Below, in pieces: positions 1 through 8,999 of a stretch of 21,364 nucleotides of DNA. Source of the DNA: Larix sibirica (Eukaryota; Streptophyta; Pinopsida; Pinales; Pinaceae); contig NWUY0300003132.1 in NCBI GenBank assembly GCA_004151065.3, positions 22,775 to 44,138 of the forward strand, given 5' to 3'. The position numbers were made by a program, and so were the translations under genes. The notes below the pieces were generated by a model. It searched no databases. It was not told where the DNA came from and saw nothing but the letters and a program-made list of their open reading frames with translations. Position 1 is the stretch's first letter, and every line of letters begins with the position of its first letter.

Positions 1-324
1 TCCCCCCATTTCATTGTCAATTCTTAGGACCTCTACTGCAAGAAGAATTTCATGGGCTACATCCAAATTGATACCCACAAGAACCTAGACATCACCACCT
101 TCAAGATGTGAAACTTCAATTTCACATCAAAAAATTGCTCCCAAATGACGAGCATTGTTCAATTAAGAGTAATTTCTCCAAAGAGTTACCGGATACTTCA
201 GATAAATGAAGTATCCAACTTCCATGGGAAAACCAATAATAGGGAAGTATAGTTATAGTTCGTGAAACTACAGAGATAATTAATCAATGATGTTGATGTT
301 GATGTTGACGGGTAGTTAAAATTT
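1..324. repeat. 324-bp direct repeat, left copy (matches 1629-1952)
   Basis: Bases 1-324 match 1629-1952 at a constant offset of 1628 with no indels. I count seven substitutions by eye, about 2 percent. The left copy ends exactly at the N at 325. It holds a perfect 10-bp hairpin and a short GATGTT microsatellite near its end. It begins at the window edge, so the repeat may extend further left. The most economical reading is that this is the end of one contig overlapping the next contig, but a real dispersed repeat is possible. Confidence 0.9.
191..216. other. perfect 10-bp inverted repeat, 6-nt loop
   Basis: GGATACTTCA is followed by the loop GATAAA and then its exact reverse complement TGAAGTATCC. 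The same hairpin is intact at 1819-1844 in the second copy of the 324-bp repeat. No function can be assigned. It is too short for a plant miRNA precursor. Confidence 0.8.
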
Positions 325-325
325 N
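325..325. other. single-N assembly gap
   Basis: One undetermined base. The sequence left of it is a copy of 1629-1952. The sequence right of it starts inside a short tandem repeat. This is the pattern expected where two contigs were placed side by side with a minimal spacer. Confidence 0.85.
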
Positions 326-447
326 CAATAAAACATTTCCAACCTACATACTTTAATCTTAACATTTCCAACCTACATACTTTAATCTGACTCAAAATAA
401 AGGGTATGATCCAATAAAACATTTCCAACCTACATACTTTAATCTGA
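326..447. repeat. three copies of a 27-bp tandem unit
   Basis: The unit beginning ACATTTCCAACCTACATACT occurs at 333-359, 362-388 and 419-445. The first and third copies are also preceded by CAATAAA. The array lies directly right of the N gap and may explain why the assembly broke here. Confidence 0.85.
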
Positions 448-629
448 CCATATTAATAGTGGGATACCATTGTCCAAAAGGAATTGGCATTCATCTTACC
501 TGTTACCTGTTTACATGTGAATGTCTTTCAACTAATCATTTTTCATTTCTAATTATAGCTATCTTGCTAAATATGTTTTCAGTTCTATGTTATTAATCAT
601 AATTACTATCTTGCTAAATGCTTATATGC
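448..629. other. AT-rich stretch, no gene seen
   Basis: No credible open frame. The only structure noted is the short phrase TATCTTGCTAAAT occurring twice (about 561 and 607). Confidence 0.6.
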
Positions 630-880
630 CAAAGCCCTGTCTCAATCACTAAACCACATCCCATGGACATGGCAACCCTTGTCTCAATCACTAAACCACA
701 TCCAATGGAATCCCATAGACAAGATTGATGTCCATTGAGAATTGAACTTGGATCTTTAATATGACAACCCCTGTCTCAATCACTAAACATCCCATGGACA
801 AGGTTGATGCTCATTGAGATTTGAACTTGGATCTTAATGTGACAATCACTAAACCACATCACATCCTATATCATATCACT
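630..880 (-). repeat. tRNA-derived SINE-like cluster
   Basis: Read on the minus strand, GTTTAGTGATTGAGAC (773-788) resembles a tRNA A box. About 38 nt downstream, CCAAGTTCAATTCTC (737-751) resembles a B box, a spacing normal for tRNA-derived Pol III promoters. A second B-box-like CAAGTTCAAATCTC lies near 815-828. Further A-box-like motifs lie near 637-655, 681-698 and 843-858. Several head units therefore appear to be joined in tandem and partly deleted. Plant SINEs commonly have such tRNA heads. No family is recognised and no simple 3' tail was defined. Confidence 0.45.
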
Positions 881-905
881 ACTCACATCCCATATCATAT
901 CACTA

Positions 906-1123
906 CATTACAGTTATGGAATGTACTCTCCTAATCACTCTCCAAACAACTAAAACAAAAGGACAACAAATAGTTAAATCCCATCAGTTCTATGGACTAC
1001 CAACCAAAGGACCACAACCATCATTATTGTCGCCACAAGCTGCACAGAAGGATCCCCGGTTTGAAGATGCCTTGGCACCTATATAGAAAACATCATCTAA
1101 TGTACAAAGGGTTGCATTGCCAG
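906..1123. other. no gene seen
   Basis: A minus-strand open frame crosses this stretch and the 43-bp repeats, but its composition follows the repeats and no domain is recognisable. Treated as noncoding. Confidence 0.5.
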
Positions 1124-1260
1124 ACAGGTGACTTGCAGTCAACCCTTTGAATAGAATCGTACCCATACAGGTGACTTGCAGGCAACCCTTTGAACAGAGT
1201 CGTACCCAGGATAGGCACACAGGTGACTTGCAGGAAACCCTTTGCACACAGTCGTACCCA
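1124..1260. repeat. 43-bp tandem repeat, three copies
   Basis: Copies at about 1124-1166, 1167-1208 and 1219-1260. Each has the form ACAGGTGACTTGCAG, then three variable bases, AACCCTTTG, and an end of CGTACCCA. Copies 2 and 3 are separated by about 10 extra bases. The units differ at a handful of positions. Two overlapping minus-strand open frames here only reflect the repeat. Confidence 0.85.
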
Positions 1261-1374
1261 CAAGCGAAAGAAATCATTGAAACATTTAGAGAGAAACCAG
1301 AATTTGATGATAGACGAGCAGTGATGTTCCAGAGCGCATGTTTTGAGATTGATCCAGTTTTGAGATGGATCTAA
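1261..1374 (+). other. short unrecognised open frame
   Basis: The plus frame continuing from the 43-bp array reads about 38 residues, including a charged stretch KEIIETFREKPEFDD and the end CFEIDPVLRWI, before a TAA. The composition looks more protein-like than the surroundings. It could be a relict exon, but I do not recognise a family, and there is no upstream gene structure. Chance is a serious alternative. Confidence 0.2.
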
Positions 1375-1535
1375 AAATGTCAATTTAGAACAGCGCCAAT
1401 ATAAACCCTCAAAGATTCTCCCTGCACAGTTTCAATGCATCTCTAATCCTTGTGTTCTCCCCATCTCTAGATGAATTTGGCCTGAGAATCGATATTTGCT
1501 AATATCCACCACAACTATAGATTACTGCACTGGTT

Positions 1536-1847
1536 ATGCCCCGATGGTATCGCTGCCAAGTTCCCACTGGTATGAAAAAGTACAAATTGCATACACTCGA
1601 TGGCAAGTTTGAAGTAGACCTGCACTCATCCCCCCATTTCATTGTCAATTCTTAGGACCTCTACTGCAAGAAGAATTTCATGGGCTACATCGAAATCGAT
1701 ACCCACAAGAACCTAGACATCACCACCTTCAAGATGTGAAACTTCGATTTCACATCAAAAAATTGCTCCCAAATGACGAGCATTGTTCAATTGAGAGTAA
1801 TTTCTCGAAAGAGTTACCGGATACTTCAGATAAATGAAGTATCCAAC
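1536..1847 (+). pseudogene. decayed reading frame of unknown origin
   Basis: From the ATG at 1536 the frame reads 39 codons (MPRWYRCQVPTG at the start, then a lysine-rich KKYKLHTLDGKFEVD stretch) to a TAG at 1653. Beyond it the same frame keeps a protein-like composition with only one further stop (TGA, near 1737) up to about 1847. The downstream part is repeated at 1-216. I do not recognise the protein. Several differences between the two copies would change residues, so there is no sign of current constraint. It may be a fragment of a retroelement or of a host exon. Confidence 0.25.
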
Positions 1848-1952
1848 CTCCATGGGAAAACCAATAATAGGGAAGTATAGTTATAGTTGGTGAAACTACA
1901 GAGATAATTAATCAATGATGTTGATGTTGATGTTGACGGGTAGTTAAAATTT
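1629..1952. repeat. 324-bp direct repeat, right copy (matches 1-324)
   Basis: Same segment as 1-324, here embedded in continuous sequence on both sides. The match stops at 1952, exactly where the left copy meets the N. Its hairpin is at 1819-1844. Confidence 0.9.
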
Positions 1953-2047
1953 AGTCTTACAGGGGCTTATTGAATTACCCCGTCTTGTTTATTTGTTTGT
2001 ATGCAATGATGACGAACAATGTTTAGAAATTTGACATCTCAAAGGGT

Positions 2048-2246
2048 TTTTCTAATGCCTTGTCATGGCATGGCAAAGACTGCCCTGTCCAGAACGGATT
2101 TAAACCCTTTGGGAGGATTGCGAGACAGGTTCAATTTTGGGTTTCTAATGCCCTATCAAGTGATGGCAGAGACTGCTCTGTTCACCTCCACATTCTGGGA
2201 CGGATTTGAACCCCTTGGAAGGGTTGCGAGATATGTTCAATTTTGA
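2048..2246. repeat. two tandem units with B-box-like motifs
   Basis: Two adjacent diverged units, about 2048-2140 and 2142-2246, each start TTTCTAATGCC and include GGATTTRAACCC followed by a GGTTGCGAGA-type stretch and TTCAATTTTG. A third unit is at about 2761-2866. Read on the minus strand the shared core is GGGGTTCAAATCC, a good match to a tRNA B box. A convincing A box was not found, so descent from a SINE is only a suggestion. The short plus-strand open frame over this region follows the repeat. Confidence 0.6.
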
Positions 2247-2344
2247 TGGCTACTCATGGATGTCTTGAAAAGAACAAAACCTACCTTGACGAATTCTTTG
2301 GCTGTCGTGAAAATAATAATAACAATGCTCCAATGTGAACCTCA

Positions 2345-2580
2345 TGATACCTAAAAGAGTAATAATACATAGTTTAAACCATTGGCATCTGGTTGAATTG
2401 ATCAAGCCAGTCATCTATTATAAAAAACATTAAAGTGAACTCTTATGTGAAACTCAATACTGATACCTAAAAGAGTAATATTTCATAGTTTAAACCATTC
2501 GCGTCTTGTTGAATTGATCACATCACAGTTACATTATTAAAAATCGGTTGCAAACTTAAAACTTAAGTGTTACATCTACT
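2345..2580. repeat. 116-119 bp monomers, first group (two copies)
   Basis: Monomers starting TGATACCTAAAAGAGTAAT are at 2345 and 2461. Each continues with a CATAGTTTAAACCATT core and TTGAATTGATCA. They are followed by a tail of CTTCTTATATTTACAA repeats at about 2566-2664. Confidence 0.85.
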
Positions 2581-2667
2581 TTCTTTTTAGGAATACTTCT
2601 TATATTTACAAGGATAACTTAAGTGTTTGTATCTATTTTTTAAGAAAACTTCTTATATTTACAACCA

Positions 2668-2735
2668 CAGCCAGAGGGTTTTGAACCCGTGTCAGCCCGA
2701 ACACCTCATTGCTTCTTGTTAGACCACACGGACAG
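2668..2735 (-). repeat. possible tRNA-like SINE head
   Basis: On the minus strand CACGGGTTCAAAACCCTCTGG resembles a tRNA T-arm and B box, with GTGTGGTCTAACAAG about 35 nt upstream as a weak A-box candidate. The body cannot be folded into a convincing cloverleaf by eye, so this is not called as a tRNA gene. Confidence 0.25.
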
Positions 2736-2760
2736 ATTTGAATTCCTTGTAAATTTTGCG

Positions 2761-2866
2761 TTTCTAATACCCTATGAAGGAATGGCAAAGACTGCTCTGT
2801 TCACCTCCACCTTCTGGGACGGATTTGAACACCTCGGAAGGGTTGCGGGATAGGTTCAACTTTGAC
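2761..2866. repeat. third B-box-like unit of the 2048-2246 family
   Basis: Closely related to 2142-2246, including the CTCTGTTCACCTCCAC stretch and GGACGGATTTGAAC. It starts about 620 bp after its counterpart, which together with the flanking monomers suggests that a 620-660 bp block was duplicated. Confidence 0.8.
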
Positions 2867-3006
2867 TGCTTCTCACGGCTGTCTTGAAAGAACAAAACCT
2901 GCCTTGACGGGTTCAATGGCTATCCTGAAGAGAACAAGCCCTAACTATACTTACTACCTATTTAAACAACAATTAACAATTAACGCCCTAATGTGAACCT
3001 CACTAT

Positions 3007-3365
3007 TGATACCTAAAAGAGTAATAATACATAGTTTAAACCATTGGCATCTAGTTGAATTGATCGAATCAGTCACATCTATTAAAAATCATTAGTAAAG
3101 TGAAGTATTATGTGAATCTCAATAGTGATACCTAAAAGAGTAATAATACATAGTTTAAACCATTGGCATCTGGGTTGAATTGACCAAATCAGTCACATCT
3201 AAAAATCATTGGTTAAGTGAAGTGTTATGTGAGCCTCAATATTGATACCTTGAAGAGTAATAATACATGTTGGCGTCTTGTTGAATTGATCAGAATACTT
3301 TACATCTTCTTTTTTTCCAAAATACTTCTTATATTTACAAGGATAAAACTTGAGTGTTACATCTT
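3007..3365. repeat. 116-119 bp monomers, second group (three copies)
   Basis: Monomers start at 3007, 3126 and 3243, spaced 119 and 117 bp. Most carry the CATAGTTTAAACCATTGGC core; the third is shortened. The block ends with CTTCTTATATTTACAAGG, as in the first group. No coding potential is evident. Confidence 0.85.
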
Positions 3366-3399
3366 ACTAAGAATCAGCTCATTGCTTGTTCTTAACCCG

Positions 3400-3887
3400 C
3401 TCATGTGGGCTCAGTTAACATCTACTTAAACAAACATCAGTTATCTAAACTTTAGATACCTGTAATCAGGTTATTTTTCAGATGGGAAAAATCTAATTCG
3501 CAACTTCAACCTTATTATTAACAATTTATGTAGCTATAGCTGTGGCATCCACCATCTTATAATAATAATAATATAATTTTAAAATAACAGCCTAACCAAA
3601 CACTAAATTGATGGAAACCTTGGTTCTCATTTTTAAATCGAAAATTGTGGGTAACCATTTAAGGAAAAATAACTCAGGAAGCAAACTATTATGATTGCAT
3701 CACATGATAAGCTTTACAAACAAACTTTGCACCAACAAACCTTTACCTTTTCTCTTGTATTGCTAGTACGAGTAGTCTTATATTTGAAGTCAAAGCACTC
3801 ATGCACTAGTACTTCTGCAAGTTATCAGTTTACAAGCTGAGAGACAAAAGTACATGACAGGGAGCTCTCAAACAGATTTTATGCGGG
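3400..3887. other. no gene seen; short ATA microsatellite
   Basis: Low-complexity AT-rich DNA with a short ATA-rich run at about 3558-3576. No reading frame or RNA gene could be supported. Confidence 0.6.
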
Positions 3888-5250
3888 CAAAAGCTAACCT
3901 AGGAATTGCTGATTTTAACAGAGTGTTTCTTATGGACATTGAATTGTTAGTTGAGCTATCAAAAGCCCTTTTACTTTTTACTTGATTGAGTATACATTGT
4001 TAGTAAAACAAGGCACTGTAATAGAGAGTACAAGTGTTACAGTATGATTGTACGCTTTAGTCTCACCATGTTTAACAAAAGATGGGTAACCATTATTATA
4101 CAGTTTATCCATGAACCAGAACTATTGATCAGTTCACCATAACAAACGTTGAATAATTTATCATCAACTAAAATTGTACGATAAAATAAAGAGCCCAAAA
4201 ACAAGGCAAAGGCTAACCTAGGCATTGCTGATTTTCACATTGAATGTTTCTTATGGATATTGAATTGTTAGTTGAGCCATCGAAAGCCCTTTGCCTTTAA
4301 CTTGATTGAGTATACATTGTTAGTAAGACAAGGTATACTGTAATAGAGCGGACAAGTGTTACAGTATGATTGTACACTTTCGTCTTACCATGTTTAACAA
4401 AAGATGGGTAACCATTATTATACAGTTTATCAATGAACCAGAACTATTGATGGGTTCACCATAACAAACTTCGAATAATTTACCATCAACTAAAATTGTA
4501 CAATAAAATCAAGAGCTCACAACCCAGCACAAAGGCTGCTTTACAAGCACCAGCTTGCCTCACCATGGCCACATGATCTTACAGCAAAACAGAGTTACAA
4601 GACACATTGGGGGCATAATTTGTAATGTTTATTTGTTTGACGTCCAGAATATATATCATACAAATTATGCAAGGAACATAAACTGAAAATAGTTTTGTCC
4701 CATGTCAATCTCGAATTCACTAGTAAGGGCACAGATGTGGAACATTACCCCCCTGGTTGTATAAGTATCTTACTTGCAGCTCAATCTAGACACTTTGGTC
4801 TTACAGTGTTTAACAAACAATGGGTAAAAATAGAAGAGAAAAATAAAAGATCAGACGACCATCCATGAACCAGACATCTATTGAACAGAAGTTCACCATA
4901 ACAAACTTTGATTAACTTGCTATCAACTAAAACTGTGCAATAAAATCAAGAGCTCGCGACCCTGCAATAAGGCTGTTTTATAAACACCAGCTTGCCTTAA
5001 CAAAGGGCACAAGATCTTATGGCAGACCAGAGTTACAAACCACACTGGGGGTATAAGTTGTGGTGTTTCTTGTTTAAGTCCAGCATATATGTCATAAACT
5101 ATGGAAGCAACAAACAATGAAAATAGTTTGGCACAATCTCAATCTCAAACTCACTCCTACAAGTGTGACGTTTTCAACACTGAATTGATGAAACAGATGT
5201 CAAACAATAACCCAGATTCGTGAGTATCTTACTTGGAGCTCAGCCTGGAC
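3888..5250. repeat. three diverged copies of a noncoding unit
   Basis: GCTAACCTAGG starts comparable sequence at 3893 and 4212, a spacing of 319 bp. Shared phrases include TGAATTGTTAGTTGAGC, GATTGAGTATACATTGTTAG and TTACAGTATGATTGTAC. A third copy resumes at about 4791 (CACTTTGGTCTTAC, matching 4375) and shares CACCATAACAAAC and AATAAAATCAAGAGCTC with the second, plus a later part (about 4550-4700 against 4985-5130). Minus-strand open frames at 4037-4225 and 4923-5117 follow the repeat and look like chance. Confidence 0.8.
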
Positions 5251-5420
5251 CATCGAGTACCAATTATGCTAGGCCTAATGACTTGAGAGTAGCAATGGCT
5301 CGTCCTTATTAACAATACAGGATACTATATAAATTACCATACAGTAGAATCCACAAATCTTAACTTAGTCTAACCCATGACCTATGAATGTACACACCAT
5401 GCCCTTGAACAATGCAGCAC
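5251..5420. other. no feature seen
   Basis: Unique-looking noncoding sequence up to the left edge of the 5.4-kb duplicated block. Confidence 0.5.
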
Positions 5421-6222
5421 TTCACATGGAGTCTGAATAATAACATCTAGCCATAGACTAGAATTCCAGTCGAATCTTTGCCAGCATATAGACCAAAAAT
5501 AAAAGGAAAGTATTCTATCAAGTCGCATTAAAAGGACTACAACACCAAGGACCATCAAGAGGTGGGTTCAAGGCTTCTTGTTCTACCTTATGGACACAAC
5601 ACATGTCGCTGGAAGTAAAATTGAAATTTGTCACTGCTTCATTTATTACTAGGTTACAACTCCATAAACAAGCACATTGCTTGAACCACTGTAAGTAAAT
5701 TTGCTGGTAAGGATTTTACTTAACTGTAATTCATACTACAGACACCTTGTCAAGTTAAATCATTGCAAACACAATCAATGGATCTTAAATCTCCATCATA
5801 AAGCCACACTTCTTGTCAGAAACTATCACAGTTGGCACCTTTACAAAGACGATAAAAGGAAACAGATAGACTACTTGAATCTGTAGAATTCCCTTCCATT
5901 TCCAGTAAAAGGCTGCAATCCAAGAAAGCTTTGGCTAGAACCTCGTTCTTTGAGAGTACTGGCTAAAACTCTGTAGAGTGACACTGTATGCCCCACAAGT
6001 ATTATTATCTATAAATATAACATCGAGTATATTAAAATACAAGCAACGGCCAAATATGAAAAAAAAAACCAAAAAACTAGAAGCATGAAGAATAAGAGGC
6101 AGCAAGGAGCCTACAGTATAAAGTAGTCAAAATATGGCACAAATGTGTAAGCCTTGTAGCCTACTATAATATATCGGGTTAAGCTTTCCTTCAAGTATTA
6201 TATAAGCTCGCTAGACTCCAGG

Positions 6223-6379
6223 AAAAGAAAAAGTTGGCAAAGGTCAGAGGATGCATATATCAATTGTCTCGATCTCTCTCCAAAAGGATAATCCAGATTC
6301 CAAAAGAAAAAGTTGGCAAAGGTCAGAGGATGCATATATCAATTGTCTCGATCTCTCTCCAAAAGGATAATCCAGATCC
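6223..6379. repeat. 79-bp tandem repeat, two copies (copy A)
   Basis: The unit starting AAAAGAAAAAGTTGGCAAAG at 6223 repeats from 6302 with almost no difference. The same pair appears in copy B at 11602-11758. Confidence 0.9.
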
Positions 6380-7043
6380 CACCTGTTTCGGGGTACATGA
6401 CATTCTTGGGTAAGGCATATGACTGCAGTGCCATTGTATATGACTAGGGATCAAAGAAACATAAGACATCCAATAACCATAGGCCGACAGAAGGATAGTC
6501 TACTTCAGCAATTGTACCAATAAGAACCACTGTCACAAAAACAGATGAAGTTATCTCTACAGAAAGTAAATATCAACATATTCTGGCTTCTGATTCTGAC
6601 TGGTTTATGTTTCTCGGCCATCATACAATCTATTAACAGTGAAGACACCATCCATTGATAACATCATATCCAGCTCTAAAGGTTGTCAACTTGTCAACAA
6701 AGTCATTTCCCCAAACCACTACAAATATTGTTCACAAGGTGTTCAGGACAAGAATGCAATTGATACGTCTGATATATTTACTATTGCTTACAGATTTGAC
6801 TCTGCACTAGAGTTCATGCGTAAAGTATGTACACTGACCTAAATATATAGCTAAAATAGAACATGCCAAGAAATATGGAAAACAAGGGAAGAAAGTATTT
6901 CTCTAATTCCTCCTTCCCTGGGGTCCCCATTTTGCCTAATAATAATTCTCAAAATATTATCCAAGGTTTAAGCAATCTTTTAATTATATGTTCGCTGGTG
7001 GCTTATCACCGTATGACATGAACAGGCTTCAAAAGGTAGGGTA

Positions 7044-7142
7044 CTAGACTTGGAATTTAAGATGAATGAAAGTAATGCAGGCATCAATAGTTAAGGTGCT
7101 AGGCTTGAAATTCATTATGAATGAAATTAATGCAGACATCAG
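7044..7142. repeat. imperfect 43-bp repeat pair, 55-bp spacing
   Basis: CTAGACTTGGAATTTAAGAT at 7044 and CTAGGCTTGAAATTCATTAT at 7099 start related stretches that both end in TAATGCAGRCATCA. The pair is also in copy B (about 12426-12524). Confidence 0.7.
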
Positions 7143-7861
7143 GTCGCACACTCCAGAATTAGCAAAGTCAGAGAGAATAAGTGATGTAAAAATTGTGCTG
7201 AATTCAACACATTCCTCTCCATATATCAACTTTGAGTTTGGAGCTTCTGAATTCACCAACAAAAAGATCAGTAGAACAAAGAAAGAAGATGGACAGAAGA
7301 CACCAAGGAACAGAGGAAAACTTTGCAAATCACGGTGAGCCTCCTAGCTGTGTATTTTTTTAATGACAAGGACTTTGTTGAAAAGGAGGAAACCTTTAGA
7401 AAAGTCAGACTTCTTTGCTCTTTGTATGGGGGCAAGTACCTCCAGGAATTTGTTTTAAAAACATTGGTTAGAAATGCTTGGGTTAGAATTAAATTTTGGT
7501 ATCCGATGTTTCATCTATCTAAAAAGAGTATATTTTCTCTTTTTTTAGTTTGAATGCACAGGAACTCCCTTCCTACAGAAGGGTTTGGGATAAAACTAAA
7601 AGGTTAGAAGTCCCAGTCCAATGAAAAGGTTAAAGTGAAAAGACCAGACCTACCTTCAGGGAGTTCTTCACTAAAGGTTTACTTGTAGCATACAACTTAG
7701 AAATTTGCCCAATATTTATTATTATAAAGCCACAAAAAGCTTGTAATTCAACTATAATTGCAGATTTTAGTGGTAGCTTTTCCTGTACAGAAAAACGTAT
7801 TTCAAAAAAATCCCTAAATTAAACTTGATACAAGACAGATAGAAAAGGTAGTCAAGTTAGT

Positions 7862-8999
7862 ATTATCAAACCCATGGAAGTTTGTGTTAAAACAAGAAAC
7901 AGAGTTATGCTACCTGAGTCTAAGTTATGAGTTACCAATGTCCGGTTACAAACAGAGTAATCTGCAAATACGATAAGGTAAAATCATAGCCCGGGTCTTT
8001 CCAGAAGAAATTGCCAGTAAAGCCACATCAGAAAGTCAGCCTAAAGATCAACACATTCTAATATAGGACCCACTCAAACAGTATGGATTTTGGTGTTGAG
8101 AAGGGCCAGGGAGAAATATCACAAAATGAAAAGATCCCTGCTAACCTTTAACTGGAAGAAAAGAAACCACAAGTAAAACAGCCCCCCTAAAGAGGGTAAA
8201 GTGATAGTAACGAGGATAAACAGGCAGGATGGGTTCTGCAGAAACCCTAGGTCAGAGGGGTTTAGAGGATGGGACACTTCTAGTTAGGGATCTGAATTGT
8301 TTACATGTGTGGGTGGGCTCGTCGATTTTGGCTCAGATCCTGCGGATGAAATGGACCCCTTTTGCATGAATGGCTGGCAATCAGTGGTGGACAGCAGGAG
8401 GTCAGATTTTGATGGGATCTTCACAGAGGAATTATCAAACCCATGGAAGTTTGTGTTAAAACAAAAAAATGAATTATGCTACCTGAGTCCAAGTGATGAG
8501 TTACCAATGTCCGGTTACAAACAGAGTAATCTGCAAATAAGATAAGGTAAAATCATAGCCAGAGTCTTTCCAGAAGAAACTGCCAGGAAAGCCACAGAAG
8601 AAAGTCAGCCTAAAAATCAACCCAATCTAATGTAGGATCCACTCAAACAGTATATATTTTGGTGTTGAGAAGGGCCAGGGAGAAATATCACAAAATAAAA
8701 ATATCCCCAGTAAAACCTTTAACTGGTAGAAAAGAAACCACAAGTAAAACAGCCCCTCTGAAGAGGGTAAAGTGATAGTAACAAGGATGAACAGGCAGGA
8801 TGGGTTCTGCAGAAACCCTAGGTCAGGGGTTTAGAAGATGGGACACTTCTAGTTAGGGATCTGAACTGTTTACATGTGTGGGCGAGCTCGTCAATTTTGG
8901 CTCGGAACTTGCAGATGAAGCAGACCCCTTTTGCATGAATGGCTCACAATCAGTGGTGGACAGCAGGAGGTCAGATTTTGATGGGATCATCACAGAGGA
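7862..8999 (+). repeat. 569-bp tandem duplication at LINE 5' end (copy A)
   Basis: Unit 1 is 7862-8430 and unit 2 is 8431-8999. Both start ATTATCAAACCCATGGAAG and both end GATGGGATCwTCACAGAGGA. Each holds about 370 bp of untranslated-looking sequence, an ATGGGTTCTGCAGAAACCCT start region (8229 and 8800) and the first codons of ORF1 (the PFCMNG motif). The units differ by some 5 percent or more, so the duplication is much older than the difference between copies A and B. Only unit 2 runs on into the rest of ORF1. Confidence 0.92.

Larger units (their letters stand above)
5421..7861. other. LINE left flank, no gene recognised (copy A)
   Basis: Noncoding DNA, repeated at 10800-13243. Open frames of 60-94 codons occur on both strands (for example 7066-7338 plus and 7044-7328 minus, overlapping each other). 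They lack recognisable domains and a credible gene structure. Notable items are the 79-bp tandem pair at 6223 and a 43-bp imperfect pair at about 7044 and 7099. Confidence 0.6.

Noticed and set aside
1124-1260. CRISPR-like array
   Set aside because: Units are adjacent with essentially no spacers, only three copies exist, and the context is plant nuclear DNA.
990-1383. Minus-strand frames with cysteine-rich repeats
   Set aside because: The repeated peptide phrase is produced by the 43-bp DNA repeat being read in two frames. It is not evidence of a zinc-binding protein.
2668-2735. Functional tRNA gene on the minus strand
   Set aside because: There is a B-box-like arm, but no acceptor stem, anticodon arm or good A box could be laid out.
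5701-5886. 61-codon plus frame, repeated at 11080-11265
   Set aside because: It is identical in both copies only because the whole surrounding 1.3 kb is identical. No conserved motif and no start context.
7044-7338. Overlapping 90-94 codon frames on both strands, the minus one with a hydrophobic N-terminal stretch
   Set aside because: The two frames overlap each other almost completely, have no recognised domain, and lie in DNA with no gene structure. The hydrophobic stretch is the antisense of a lysine-rich, A-rich run.
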